64,000 nt of DNA from a bacterium (lineage in GTDB: Bacteria > 4484-113 > JAFGCY01): NCBI GenBank assembly GCA_020849855.1, contig JADZFO010000060.1, forward strand, positions 45,362-109,361, in the 5' to 3' direction. The notes under the pieces were generated by a model. The model ran no database searches and was not told where the DNA came from. It saw only the letters and a list, made by a program, of their open reading frames with translations. The position numbers and the translations under genes are program-made. Positions within the stretch are counted from its first letter, which is position 1. Every line of letters starts with the position of its first letter. Of the stretch, positions 1 through 8,790 are shown piece by piece.

Positions 1-1245
1 AGCGCCAACGGCCTGGTGCAGGGTTGGCAGAATGATCTGCCAGACGTTCGTGGGCACCGCGTCGTTGGCCAGCTTGGTCACGCCGGTGGCCCAGGCCAGG
101 AAGCCCAGCAGGTACTGCGTACCGGCCAGATGCATGACGCTCGCCCCCGCCTTGCGCAGAGCAGTAACATCCACATGATTGCCCCAGTGCCGGATGCCGG
201 CGGTCACGCAGGCCGCCAGAACGATGGTGCCGACGGCAATGTGCAGCATCACCACGCCGCCGCTGGGGTTGAAGTGCCGCACGACTGCGCCAAGGAAAAG
301 CTGGCCCACCACCAGTATCACCGCGATCACCGTGGAAACACGGTCCGCCCCGGCGGTGGCGCAAAGCTTGGGGCTGCGGCCGGAGTTGAAGAGCGCCGAG
401 GCCTGCACGCTGATGAAGCCCAGCACGCCAAGGAAGAGCTGTGCCAGCACGCCGTGCAGGAAGGCAAGGGTGGTGTCAGTAAGGGTGACACGCACACCGC
501 CCAGGATGCCCTGCGCTATCACAAGCAGGACAGCAAGCCAGGCCATTACCTTTGTCAGCGGCTTCACCCGGCTCAGGGAAACCAGCAGCGCCAGGACAAC
601 CGTGGTCAGGCCGACCAGGGTGCCAAAGAGCCGGTGCGCGTGCTCGAAATACACCGGCCCGGCCATCTTGCTCAGAGGCAGCAGAAACATGTTGTAACCA
701 AAGCTCTGCGGCCAGTCGGGCACTGACAGCGCAGCGGTATTGCCATAACTGGTAACCACGCCGCCCTTGGCGATCAACAGCAGAGTGGCAGCCACAGTGA
801 CCCAGCTGAAGACGCCAAGCCAGTCCGTGGGGGCTTTGCGCGTGTCACGCTTCGTGCGCCCGAGGGCCCCGCCAAGCACGCCGATGACTGCGCTGAGGGC
901 GAAGTAGCCCAGCAGCCAGACCAGCAGCTGCGGAGCGCCGCCGCCGCTGAGCTCGTCCTTCAGCGCGCCCAGCACCAGCAGGTTGATCAGGGCAGAAACC
1001 AGGGCGGTCCACAGGCCGCCCAGCCAGCCGCGCCCGGTGAGCTGACCGGCCCTGAAGCAGCAATAGAACAGGCAGGCCAGCATCAGCAGCAGTGTCACCC
1101 AGCGCGGCAGGAAGCCGGCCAGAGCCGGCAGGTTCCCCAGGTATCCGATGCTCCACATCGCAACGCTGGCGCCGAAACCGAGCGCAAGCACGTCGCTGAA
1201 AGCGGGATAACGTGCGATGGTCTGGTCTGAGGCTGAGCTGCTCAT
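1..1245 (-). CDS. ctaA: Heme A synthase, COX15/CtaA family (3' end outside window)
   Basis: Converts heme O to heme A for the cytochrome oxidase encoded downstream. 415 codons are visible and the frame is open to the left edge, so the C-terminus is missing. Residues 1-140 form an extra membrane-rich region. The COX15 core follows: a VPDWPQSFGY segment near 175-184, EHAHR at 201-205, and further membrane-helix histidines at 264, 335 and 410, matching the paired heme-ligand histidines of the family. The ATG at 1243-1245 is preceded by a GGAG Shine-Dalgarno. It is divergent from heme O synthase, with a shared 177-bp control region holding a CRP/FNR-like palindrome. The long N-terminal extension is unusual for CtaA. 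The assignment is firm, and the extension could be a separate fused domain. Confidence 0.9.
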   Translation of the reverse strand, partial: MSSSASDQTIARYPAFSDVLALGFGASVAMWSIGYLGNLPALAGFLPRWVTLLLMLACLFYCCFRAGQLTGRGWLGGLWTALVSALINLLVLGALKDELSGGGAPQLLVWLLGYFALSAVIGVLGGALGRTKRDTRKAPTDWLGVFSWVTVAATLLLIAKGGVVTSYGNTAALSVPDWPQSFGYNMFLLPLSKMAGPVYFEHAHRLFGTLVGLTTVVLALLVSLSRVKPLTKVMAWLAVLLVIAQGILGGVRVTLTDTTLAFLHGVLAQLFLGVLGFISVQASALFNSGRSPKLCATAGADRVSTVIAVILVVGQLFLGAVVRHFNPSGGVVMLHIAVGTIVLAACVTAGIRHWGNHVDVTALRKAGASVMHLAGTQYLLGFLAWATGVTKLANDAVPTNVWQIILPTLHQAVGA

Positions 1246-1333
1246 TTGTACTCCGGAATGGCGCGTCTGCGCCGCGGGCATGATACTACCAGACCATGAA
1301 ACTGGACGGGTCTCTCACAGCGACTTTCGGAAA

Positions 1334-1351
1334 TCGTGAAAGAATTCACGA
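1334..1351. promoter_or_regulatory. CRP/FNR-like palindrome between ctaA and ctaB
   Basis: TCGTGAAAGAATTCACGA is a perfect 18-bp palindrome (7-4-7) containing GTGA-N6-TCAC, the half-site arrangement used by CRP/FNR-family regulators. It lies about 40 bp upstream of a -10-like TATACT (1383-1388) in front of ctaB. A nearly identical site stands at 18486-18501 before actA. The regulator itself is not in the window, so binding is inferred. Confidence 0.5.
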
Positions 1352-1422
1352 GAAAAAAAGGCGATTGCCTCTGTCCGCTTTGTATACTACCTGATACGTC
1401 CGCGCAGGCGGCGTGGTCTGGC

Positions 1423-2394
1423 ATGATCATCATCACGACACTTCGAATGCTGCTGGAGCTGGGCAAGGCCCGCCTCTCGGCGCTTGTCGTCATGACGACC
1501 CTTGCCGGCTACTTTCTGGCCAGTCGCGGCTCTGTCGATCTGCAGCTGCTGGGCTGGACTGCGGTCGGCACCGCGCTCTCGGCCTGGGCCGCCAATGCCC
1601 TGAATCAGTGGCGCGAGCGCCAGCTCGACGCCAGGATGAAGCGCACCATGCGCCGCCCGCTGCCCGCTGGGCATATCAGCCCGCCGGTGGCCCTGCTGCT
1701 TGGTATCCTGGCCGCGGTGTGGGGTGTGATGATTCTCGCGCTGGCCGTGAACCTGCTGACCGCCGCGCTCTCCGCGCTGACCATCGTCCTGTACGTTCTG
1801 GTCTATACGCCGATGAAGGTCGCATCGCCGGCGAACACACTTGTCGGCTCTCTTTGCGGCGCCATACCTCCCCTGATGGGCTGGACCGCCGCTTCTGGCA
1901 ACATCGGCTTCGGCGGACTGGTCCTGGGCCTGGTGCTTTTTGTCTGGCAGGTTCCGCATTTCCTTGGTCTGGCCTGGCTTTACCGTGAAGACTACGAGCT
2001 CGGCGGCTTCAAGATGCTGCCCGTCGTGCAGCCCGAAGGCACCAGCACAGCGGCAATGGCCCTGGTCTACAGCCTGGCGTTGATCCCTGTCGCCCTGCTG
2101 CTTTCCATCAGCGGCCTCAGCGGCGCGCTATATGGCGTCGCAGCCGTGCTGCTGGGCTCTGTGATGGTCTGGCTCAGCCTGCGCTTCTATCGCCAGCGCA
2201 GCAAACCCAATGCGCGGGCGCTCTTCCTGGCCAGCCTGGTCTATCTGCCGGTGCTGCTGCTCTTCATGGTCTTCAACCCTGGGCCATCGGCCTTCCGCAC
2301 AGAGGTCGCCGCAGGGGACAGTGTGCCGCTGCTGATTGAGCCCGCCAATGCCGGGGAACCCGCGGCCCAGCTGCAAAGCGGCAGCCGGCGCTGA
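1423..2394 (+). CDS. ctaB: Protoheme IX farnesyltransferase (heme O synthase)
   Basis: Polytopic UbiA-family prenyltransferase that farnesylates heme B to heme O, the substrate of the divergent heme A synthase. Visible motifs are the first prenyl-diphosphate site NQWRERQLDARM (NxxxExxxD) followed by RTMRRPL, and the second site YREDYELGGFKMLPV, both in CtaB positions. From the ATG at 1423 it is 323 residues, the usual family length. Upstream in-frame codons add a Cys-rich stretch unlike a CtaB N-terminus, so I reject the longer form; the ATG at 1447 is also possible. A -10-like TATACT sits at 1383-1388. The stop is 1 bp before the next start, so it is co-transcribed with the DUF3179 gene. Confidence 0.93.
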   Translation: MIIITTLRMLLELGKARLSALVVMTTLAGYFLASRGSVDLQLLGWTAVGTALSAWAANALNQWRERQLDARMKRTMRRPLPAGHISPPVALLLGILAAVWGVMILALAVNLLTAALSALTIVLYVLVYTPMKVASPANTLVGSLCGAIPPLMGWTAASGNIGFGGLVLGLVLFVWQVPHFLGLAWLYREDYELGGFKMLPVVQPEGTSTAAMALVYSLALIPVALLLSISGLSGALYGVAAVLLGSVMVWLSLRFYRQRSKPNARALFLASLVYLPVLLLFMVFNPGPSAFRTEVAAGDSVPLLIEPANAGEPAAQLQSGSRR

Positions 2395-2395
2395 G

Positions 2396-3601
2396 ATGAG
2401 CAGCCCGGAGCCCGGACAGCAGCCTGGGCCTGCGCCTCGCCAGGATTCCATACAAGTTGCGCCAGGCAGGCGCTACAGTCCGGGGCTGATCCTGCTCTGG
2501 ACTGCTGTGGTCTGTATCTGCATTGCCGCCGGAGTGCGTGTTGTGCTGCTGGTTCAGCAGGCGCGCAAGGACAGCCCGGGGACAACTTCAGACCCCGCTT
2601 CCTTTGGCTACGACCTGAGCAGCTTTACATTGCCCCGCGAGGCCCTTGCAGTGCGACGCGCGCCGGGGGTCTTCAAGCCCCAGCGTTACCACGAGCTGCT
2701 GACCGCCGCGCAGATCGCCGAGAAGAATGCCCGCGAGCACGGCAAGACACTTGTCGGCTCGGACCGCGTGATCGGCGTGGAGATAAACGGCGAGGCCCGG
2801 GCCTATCCCCTGCGCTTCCTGAACTGGCACGAGGTCTGCAATGACAGCCTGGGCGGTGAGCAGATCGCCGTGACCTACAGCGGCCTGAGCGACTCCGCGA
2901 CGGTCTTTCTGCTGCGCGGGCTCGCGCCAGCCGCCGGCGTTGATACGGCCTGGCCGGCGGGCCTGAAGGACAGCGGCCTTGTCCATAACTCCATCGCCCT
3001 GCTGAGCGAGGAATGGCTGCCGGCGGCGCAGGCAAACCTCTGGCGCCAGCTCGACGGCATGGCCATCGCCGGACCGCGCCAGGGCGAGCGTCTGGAGCGA
3101 CTGCCGCTTGCGCTTTGCGAATGGTCGGACTGGGCCGCGGCTCATCCAGGCAGCACAGTTGCCGGGCCAGACCCGGCCGCGCATGAGCAGTACAAGAGCA
3201 ACCCCTACGGCGCCTACTTCCAGACCCAGCGCCTTGACTTTCCAGTCCTGCCGGAGCCCGCTAAGTTCAGAGGCCAGCATGGCGAGTGGCGCAAGAGCCG
3301 CTGTCTGATCCTGCGCTGGAAAGGTGAGGACTACTGGTGCCCCTTTGGCCTGCTGATCGGCAGTGAGGTGCAGGATGGCGTCAACCGGATGAAGTTGAGC
3401 GCGGCCGGGCAGCAGTTCAGCTTTGCCTGGCGCCCTGCAGAGGAAGGCTTCTCCCAGGAGAGCGCCTGGATGGAGCCGGCTGCACTGCCGGAGGCCGGTC
3501 TGAGTTGTCTGGGCTGCGGGCTTTATTTCGCCTGCGAGGCCAGCCTGGGTAAGGAGAAGATGCTGCCCGACAGCTTCATGCGGGAGTTCTCCGGGCGCTG
3601 A
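2396..3601 (+). CDS. DUF3179 domain-containing membrane-anchored protein
   Basis: 401 residues with one N-terminal membrane segment (about 30-52, LILLWTAVVCICIAAGV) and a large exported domain. The stretch around residue 120, VIGVEINGEARAYPLRFLNW followed by HEVCND and AVTYSGLSDSATVF, is the hallmark of DUF3179. The family's biochemical role is not established. Family members often carry cysteines in the ITYCPLC-like segment, where this one has TYSGLSD. Late cysteines (SCLGCG) are present near the C-terminus. Translation is probably coupled to ctaB (1 bp gap). The location beside heme and oxidase genes hints at an envelope redox role, but this is inference. Confidence 0.85.
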   Translation: MSSPEPGQQPGPAPRQDSIQVAPGRRYSPGLILLWTAVVCICIAAGVRVVLLVQQARKDSPGTTSDPASFGYDLSSFTLPREALAVRRAPGVFKPQRYHELLTAAQIAEKNAREHGKTLVGSDRVIGVEINGEARAYPLRFLNWHEVCNDSLGGEQIAVTYSGLSDSATVFLLRGLAPAAGVDTAWPAGLKDSGLVHNSIALLSEEWLPAAQANLWRQLDGMAIAGPRQGERLERLPLALCEWSDWAAAHPGSTVAGPDPAAHEQYKSNPYGAYFQTQRLDFPVLPEPAKFRGQHGEWRKSRCLILRWKGEDYWCPFGLLIGSEVQDGVNRMKLSAAGQQFSFAWRPAEEGFSQESAWMEPAALPEAGLSCLGCGLYFACEASLGKEKMLPDSFMREFSGR

Positions 3602-3646
3602 GCAGGGCAGGGCAGGGCAGGGAGTCTGGCGCGCCGATACCTGGCC

Positions 3647-4306
3647 TCAGGTCGTGACCAGCAGCAGAGTGAAGAGCACAACCCACACAACGTCAAGGAA
3701 GTGCCAGTACTGGCCAAGGGCGAAAAGACCGCTCAGCCTGCCCGGCTGGTAATAGCCCCTGAAGGCCCCGATAGTGCCCGTGAAGAGCCAGATCACTCCT
3801 CCGATCACATGCGCTGCATGCAGGCCGGTGAGTATGAAGAAGAGCGAGATGTAGAAGCCCGGGTTTACCGGAGTGGTGCCGGGGGCAAGGTGGGTGTCAC
3901 GCTTGGGCGCCAGCTCATTGAGCAGCGGCTTGGCCGCCTCCCAGAGTTCCTTCCAGTTGAGGGCCTGCAGTATCAGGAAGGCCAGGCCCAGCAGGAAGGT
4001 CAGCAGCATGGCGATTTTCAGCATGCCGGGGCTGCCGCCCTTTGCGCTGACGTGCGCCCAGAACAGGGTGCCGGAGGACAGGAGCAGAATCAGGGTGGAG
4101 ACCCACATGCCGCCGGGCAGCCCCGGCCAGCCGCTGGGGGGCCAGGCCGGTGCATTGACCATGACCACAATGTAGAGGATCACGCCGGAAAGGAAGAGCA
4201 TGCTCATCACGACATAGCCGATCAGCATGCCGCAGCTCGCCATTTCGGTCTTGCCAGCGCGCTGCATGCGCGGCGGCACTCCGTTGTCCTTAACCGGTAC
4301 GCTCAC
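3647..4306 (-). CDS. Cytochrome c oxidase subunit III-like protein (second copy)
   Basis: 219-residue polytopic subunit III homologue, last gene of the oxidase operon. The C-terminal half carries the family signatures FILTGLHAAHVIGGV and YWHFLDVVWVVLF, present in the same order in coxC. N-terminal helices lie at about 25-47 and 65-85. A GTG at 4304-4306 is used, with AAGGGG about 10 nt upstream. It is shorter than the first coxC and lacks its low-complexity insert. Two subunit III-type proteins in one operon suggests either a split role or an extra structural subunit. It converges on the DUF3179 gene across a 45-bp gap made largely of a CAGGG tandem repeat. Confidence 0.85.
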   Translation of the reverse strand: MSVPVKDNGVPPRMQRAGKTEMASCGMLIGYVVMSMLFLSGVILYIVVMVNAPAWPPSGWPGLPGGMWVSTLILLLSSGTLFWAHVSAKGGSPGMLKIAMLLTFLLGLAFLILQALNWKELWEAAKPLLNELAPKRDTHLAPGTTPVNPGFYISLFFILTGLHAAHVIGGVIWLFTGTIGAFRGYYQPGRLSGLFALGQYWHFLDVVWVVLFTLLLVTT

Positions 4307-4364
4307 AGACTATCTACCCCTTAAAGCTGTCAGCCAGCCTGTCAAATACTGCTGCCGCTGGAGC

Positions 4365-4868
4365 CTACTTCAGGTTCGACTGGTAAGGCACATCAGGGGC
4401 ATAGCCCTTGATCTGCTCCGGCTTGTAGGTTGTCGTGTCGATCAGGGCAAAGGCGATGAAGAGCACGACGGCTGTAAGCGAGACGATGAAGACCACCGGA
4501 ATCATCGGACGGTCCCAGCGCATGTGCATGAAGTAGAGCACAACCAGACTGGCCTTGACCAGCGCTACCAGAAGCGCGATGACCAGATTAAGCGAGCCGA
4601 AATCGAAGAAGGTCACCCAGTAGGTCACACCGGTGAGAAAGACCAGGGTCAGGAAGACCACCGTCAGCAGGGGCAGGGAGACCACGTGGCCCACATTCTT
4701 CGGGTCGCCCTCATGGGTGTTGAAGATACCCTGGATCCGCTGCAGCATCACAAAAGGATTGGCGCTGATGGCCGGCAGGGCCGGCCCTGCGCTGGCCTGG
4801 GGCCCATGCAGGATGGCGCTACCTTCCTGGTACTGGATCTGCGGCTGCTTCTTGTTGTTCTTGCTCAT
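4365..4868 (-). CDS. Cytochrome c oxidase subunit IV (CyoD/COX4-like)
   Basis: 167 residues with a soluble N-terminal 65 residues and three closely spaced membrane helices (about 68-90, 97-118, 127-150). The segment KASLVVLYFMHMRWD between helices 2 and 3 is typical of bacterial subunit IV (COX4_pro/CyoD) proteins. It lies between the two subunit III genes, with 33 bp to upstream coxC and 58 bp to the downstream copy. Its start has a GGAGAG seven nt upstream. It probably stabilises the oxidase in the inner membrane. The soluble N-terminal extension is longer than in E. coli CyoD. Confidence 0.85.
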   Translation of the reverse strand: MSKNNKKQPQIQYQEGSAILHGPQASAGPALPAISANPFVMLQRIQGIFNTHEGDPKNVGHVVSLPLLTVVFLTLVFLTGVTYWVTFFDFGSLNLVIALLVALVKASLVVLYFMHMRWDRPMIPVVFIVSLTAVVLFIAFALIDTTTYKPEQIKGYAPDVPYQSNLK

Positions 4869-4901
4869 TTCAGTGCTCTCCGGTGCTCTGGCGCAATGCT
4901 G

Positions 4902-5936
4902 CTAGTGGATCAGGTACAGCAGCGGGAAGAGGAAGATCCAGATCAGGTCGACGATGTGCCAGTACAGGGCCACCATGTCGACCGGGGTAAACCACTCGGG
5001 CTTGTAGAGCCCCCGCATGGAGTAGATCAGGATGACAAAGATGGCGATGATGCCTGCCACCACGTGGACACCGTGCAGACCGGTCATGACGAAGTAGACC
5101 GCGAAGAAGGTCTGCACATTCTTCGGCTCTTCCATCATCACGCCGTGCTCGCCTTCGTGCTGGCGCACCTCGCGGGCCAGACCGGCGGGCGGGGCCGCAG
5201 CCGGTGCGATCTTGCTGGGGTCGATGGCCAGCGGGTCGTTGGGATCAGCAGCCGGGACGGCTGCCACCGCGCTGGCCGCGGAGTCGGCAATTGCCGGATC
5301 AGTGCTGGCATGGTGGTCGCCAGCGGTTACGCTCAGGGTGCTGTCGGCCGCAGCAGCATCCGTAGTGGCCGCAGCCGTATGCTCGCCCCCGGCGCTCGTC
5401 GCAGCGGCAGCGTGATCAGCGCCCGCTTCCGCGCCGGCGGCGTGCTCTTCACCGTGCGAGCCGACATGCGGCTGGTAGTGCTTGCCAGGCAGCAGGCCGT
5501 GCTTCCACTTCTCGCTGTACTCAACGTACTTAATGCCAAGGAAGCCGAAGGCGCAAAGCAGGGTGATGACCAGCAGGCCGATCTGCAGGCTGCGCTGGCC
5601 CAGTTGTGTGGCCCGCACCGACCAGGCGATGGTGAAGGAGGACAGCAGCAGCACAACGGTGTTGATGCCGCCCCACATCTTGTTCAGGTACTGGTGCGCG
5701 TAGACAAAGATCTCCGGGTGGTTGCCGCGATAGACCGAATAGGCGCAGAACAGGCCGCCGAAGAGCAGGATCTCGGTTGCCAGGAACAGCCACATGCCCA
5801 GCTTATCGCTTTCAAACTGCTGGCCCAGGGTCTCGAAATGGTGCTCGAGGTAGGGCGAATGCCCGTGGCCGTGCTCATGGCCGTGCTCATGATCGTGGCC
5901 CGAACCGTGTGCATGTTCTCCATGCATGAGCGACAT
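4902..5936 (-). CDS. coxC: Cytochrome c oxidase subunit III with His-rich N-terminus and Ala-rich insert
   Basis: 344 residues. It has the expected subunit III core, DKLGMWLFLATEILLFGGLF near 44-63 and MTGLHGVHVVAGI plus YWHIVDLIWIFLFPLL at the C-terminus. Two parts are atypical. Residues 5-26 are alternating His/Gly/Glu/Asp with about ten histidines, a likely metal-binding tail. Roughly residues 160-265, between helices, are an Ala/Asp/His-rich low-complexity insert containing several further His residues. The ATG at 5936 has GGGAGG upstream. Copper or zinc binding by the His tail is inference. Confidence 0.92.
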   Translation of the reverse strand: MSLMHGEHAHGSGHDHEHGHEHGHGHSPYLEHHFETLGQQFESDKLGMWLFLATEILLFGGLFCAYSVYRGNHPEIFVYAHQYLNKMWGGINTVVLLLSSFTIAWSVRATQLGQRSLQIGLLVITLLCAFGFLGIKYVEYSEKWKHGLLPGKHYQPHVGSHGEEHAAGAEAGADHAAAATSAGGEHTAAATTDAAAADSTLSVTAGDHHASTDPAIADSAASAVAAVPAADPNDPLAIDPSKIAPAAAPPAGLAREVRQHEGEHGVMMEEPKNVQTFFAVYFVMTGLHGVHVVAGIIAIFVILIYSMRGLYKPEWFTPVDMVALYWHIVDLIWIFLFPLLYLIH

Positions 5937-5984
5937 CGCTAACCTCCCATCCCGCTGACCGGGACCGTGGTCGAGAGAATCATC

Positions 5985-7706
5985 CTAGTGTGCGGCCTCA
6001 ACCGCTGCGCCCGGGGCAGGGCTGCCTTCACGGCGCTTGTCGATATAGCCGCCGAGTTCGGGATCCCACTCCAGATGGTCGTAGTGGTAAGGCTCATCCT
6101 CCGGGACAATCGGCGGCTCATCAAAGTTGTTGTAGGGCGGCGGGCTGGTGCACTGCCATTCCAGGGTGCTCGCGCCCCAGGGGTTGGCCGGCGCCTTGCG
6201 GCCGCGGTACAGGGAAGAGATCAGGACCCAGCCGCAGATGATGAAGCCCACAAGCATGATGTAGGTTCCGACGGTCGAGGCCTGGTGGAAAGGCTGGTAC
6301 TCGGGCAGGTAGTGCGCATAGCGCCGGGGCGAACCATGCGAGCCCATGATGAACTGCGGGATGAAGGTGGCGTTGAAGCCGATGTTGACGATCAGAGCGC
6401 CAATAGTGCCCCACTTCTCGTCATACATGCGGCCGAACATCTTGGGCCACCAGTAGAACACGCCGCCAAAGAAGGCCAGGAAGGTGGAGCCCATCATCGT
6501 GTAATGGAAGTGGGCGACCACGAAGTAGGTCTCGTGCAGGTGTACGTCGGTGCCCAGCGAGCCAAGGAAGAGGCCGGTAAGGCCGCCGATGGCGAAGATC
6601 CAGATGAAGCCCAGGACCCAGATCATCGGCGTGCGGTACTGGATGCTGCCCTTCCACATCGTGGCCAGCCAGTTGAAGACCTTGACCGCCGAGGGGATCG
6701 AGACCGAGTAGGTCAGGGCGCTCATGATCATGTTCATCAGGGCGCTCTGGCCGGCGACAAACATGTGGTGGCCCCAGACAAGGAAGCCGAAGAGCGCGAT
6801 CGCGATCGAGCTGTAGGCGATGAAGCGGTAGCCGAAGATGGGCTTGCGGCTGAAAGTCGGCACCATCTCTGAGATCACAGCCATCGCCGGCAGGATCATG
6901 ATGTACACGGCCGGATGGCTGTAGAACCAGAAGAAGTGCTGGAAGAGCACGGGGTCGCCGCCCAGCGCCGGGTCGAAGATGCCGACGTGGAAGACGCGCT
7001 CGATGATCAGTAGCAGCAGGGTGATACCCAGCACCGGGGTGGCGAGAACCTGGATGATACCGGTCGCGTAGATACCCCACAGGAACAGCGGCATGTTGAA
7101 CCAGCCCATTCCCGGTGGCCGCAGCTTATGGATTGTGACGATGAAGTTCAGGCCGGTGAAGATGTTGGCAAAGCCAAGGATAAATGCCGCCGTCACCACC
7201 GGTACCACGGCCGTGTTGGTCGAGGTGCTGTAGGGCGTGTAGAAGGTCCAGCCGGTGTCAAGGCCGCCCTGGACCAGGCTGGACAGGGCCAGCAGCGCGC
7301 CGACGACAAAGAGCCAGTAGCTGGCCAGGTTCAGCTTGGGGAAGGCTACGTCCTTGGCCCCCAGCATGATCGGCAGGACAAAGTTGGCCAGGGCCGCCGG
7401 GATGCCGGGCAGGATGACCAGGAAGACCATCACCGCACCGTGGTAGGTAAAGAGCTGGTTGTACAGGTCGGGGCCGACAATGTCATCCTTGGGCGTCCAG
7501 AGCTCCGTGCGCAGCATGGTGGCAAAAAGGCCGCCGGCAAAGAAGAACAGGATGATCGACCACATGTACATCACGCCGATGCGCTTGTGGTCCAGGGTCC
7601 AGATCCAGGATGCAAAGCCCTTGGTATGGTTCAGGAAGTTGTTCTCGGCGTAACCGACGGGTGCGTCCGTCGCGCCGCTGCCAACTCTCATTCCTGTTGA
7701 AGCCAT
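5985..7706 (-). CDS. coxA: Cytochrome c oxidase subunit I, A2-type heme-copper oxygen reductase
   Basis: 573-residue catalytic subunit with about 12 helices. Heme a ligand His89 (TYHGAVMVF), CuB ligands His264 (SHPAVY) and His313/His314 (GHHMFVAG), the cross-link Tyr268 and late ligands in [14 protein letters not shown] are all present. D-channel Asp119 (GAKDVAFP) and K-channel Lys342 (PSAVKVFNW) are conserved. The sequence FYSHPAVY has Tyr-Ser in place of the helix VI glutamate motif (HPEVY), which defines the A2 subclass known from Rhodothermus-type caa3 enzymes. The C-terminus is soluble and proline-rich. GGAAGG stands 7 nt before the ATG. It reduces O2 to water and pumps protons. Confidence 0.97.
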   Translation of the reverse strand: MASTGMRVGSGATDAPVGYAENNFLNHTKGFASWIWTLDHKRIGVMYMWSIILFFFAGGLFATMLRTELWTPKDDIVGPDLYNQLFTYHGAVMVFLVILPGIPAALANFVLPIMLGAKDVAFPKLNLASYWLFVVGALLALSSLVQGGLDTGWTFYTPYSTSTNTAVVPVVTAAFILGFANIFTGLNFIVTIHKLRPPGMGWFNMPLFLWGIYATGIIQVLATPVLGITLLLLIIERVFHVGIFDPALGGDPVLFQHFFWFYSHPAVYIMILPAMAVISEMVPTFSRKPIFGYRFIAYSSIAIALFGFLVWGHHMFVAGQSALMNMIMSALTYSVSIPSAVKVFNWLATMWKGSIQYRTPMIWVLGFIWIFAIGGLTGLFLGSLGTDVHLHETYFVVAHFHYTMMGSTFLAFFGGVFYWWPKMFGRMYDEKWGTIGALIVNIGFNATFIPQFIMGSHGSPRRYAHYLPEYQPFHQASTVGTYIMLVGFIICGWVLISSLYRGRKAPANPWGASTLEWQCTSPPPYNNFDEPPIVPEDEPYHYDHLEWDPELGGYIDKRREGSPAPGAAVEAAH

Positions 7707-7761
7707 TCTTATTCCTTCCTTTGCCGCCTCGCGGCACGCCAGCCTTCAACCCGGGAGGCTC

Positions 7762-8790
7762 TTACTTCAGTGTCTTCAGGTAAGCGATCAGGTAACCGAT
7801 TTCAGCATCCTTCAGCCGGCCCTGGTAGGTAGGCATCACCGGCTGGAAGCCCTCGACAATCTTGGCCTGCGGGTCGAGGACCGATTCGCGGACGTAGTTC
7901 TCATCAACCAGCACTGTGCCCCCGTCCTTCAGCTTGGCCTCGTGTCCCCACAGGCCCTTGAAGGTCGGGCCGGTGCCGGCCTTGCCGTCGATGCTGTGGC
8001 ACTGCACGCAGCCGCGGTTGTTGTACAGGATCTCGCCGGCCTTCTCCGGCGGCAGCTTGCCCAGGTCAGACACATCCGCCAGCCAGGAGTCGAAACCGGC
8101 GCGGTCCTTGTGGACAAACACACCGGCCAGCATGTCAGAGTGCTTGGTTCCGCAGTATTCCGTGCAGAAGAGGGTGTGGCGCTGGGTGGAGGGGAACTCC
8201 TTGGCCTCTTCGTAATCCTCAACCCAGCGGGCTTCAAACCACAGCTTCGTGTAGCGGCCGGGGATCACGTCCTGCTTGATGCGGAAGTTGGGCACAAACA
8301 GGGAATGGATCACGTCCGTGCTGGTCATGACCAGGCGGATCGGCTGGCCAGCCGGCACATGCAGCTGGTCGCTGATCCATCCGTTGGGGTACTGGAAGCT
8401 CCAGGACCACTTCTGCGCCGTGACACCGATCTCATAGGAGTTCAGGGGTTCATTGCGCAGCTTGATGTAATCCTGATAAGTGAACCAGAAGATCATCACC
8501 ACCAGCAGCAGGGGAATGCCCGACCAGGTCAGCTCGAGCATCATGTTGTGGTGCGGGCTGTGCTCAACAGGGTCGCCCGGCTTGCCCTTGAAGCGCACGC
8601 CGAGGTAGACCATGCCGCCGATAATCAGCACGAAGAAGAACCAGCACAGCCACCAGATGAACCCGAAGACGCTGTCGATGTTGTGCGCGAAGCTTGAGGC
8701 CTGCGTCGGCATCATGCCCGTGGTATCCGTGTCGAGCAGCGCCAAAGGCAGGCTGCCCAGGTTTGCACCGATTGTCCCTAATCCAATCAT
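7762..8790 (-). CDS. coxB: Cytochrome c oxidase subunit II with fused cytochrome c domain (caa3 type)
   Basis: 342 residues: two N-terminal helices (about 42-64 and 92-106), a cupredoxin domain with the complete CuA site (His162, Cys209, Cys213, His217, Met220), then a C-terminal cytochrome c domain with CVQCH at 261-265 and the probable sixth ligand Met319. This makes the enzyme a caa3 oxidase that accepts electrons directly from a c-type donor. The start is set by an ATGA overlap with the SCO stop. A longer frame upstream of it only overlaps SCO and has no subunit II character. Confidence 0.95.
   Translation of the reverse strand: MIGLGTIGANLGSLPLALLDTDTTGMMPTQASSFAHNIDSVFGFIWWLCWFFFVLIIGGMVYLGVRFKGKPGDPVEHSPHHNMMLELTWSGIPLLLVVMIFWFTYQDYIKLRNEPLNSYEIGVTAQKWSWSFQYPNGWISDQLHVPAGQPIRLVMTSTDVIHSLFVPNFRIKQDVIPGRYTKLWFEARWVEDYEEAKEFPSTQRHTLFCTEYCGTKHSDMLAGVFVHKDRAGFDSWLADVSDLGKLPPEKAGEILYNNRGCVQCHSIDGKAGTGPTFKGLWGHEAKLKDGGTVLVDENYVRESVLDPQAKIVEGFQPVMPTYQGRLKDAEIGYLIAYLKTLK

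Noticed and set aside
4227-5942. A 571-codon plus-strand frame across the oxidase genes
   Set aside because: Antisense to subunit III and IV; His/Gln/Val-rich composition typical of shadow frames.
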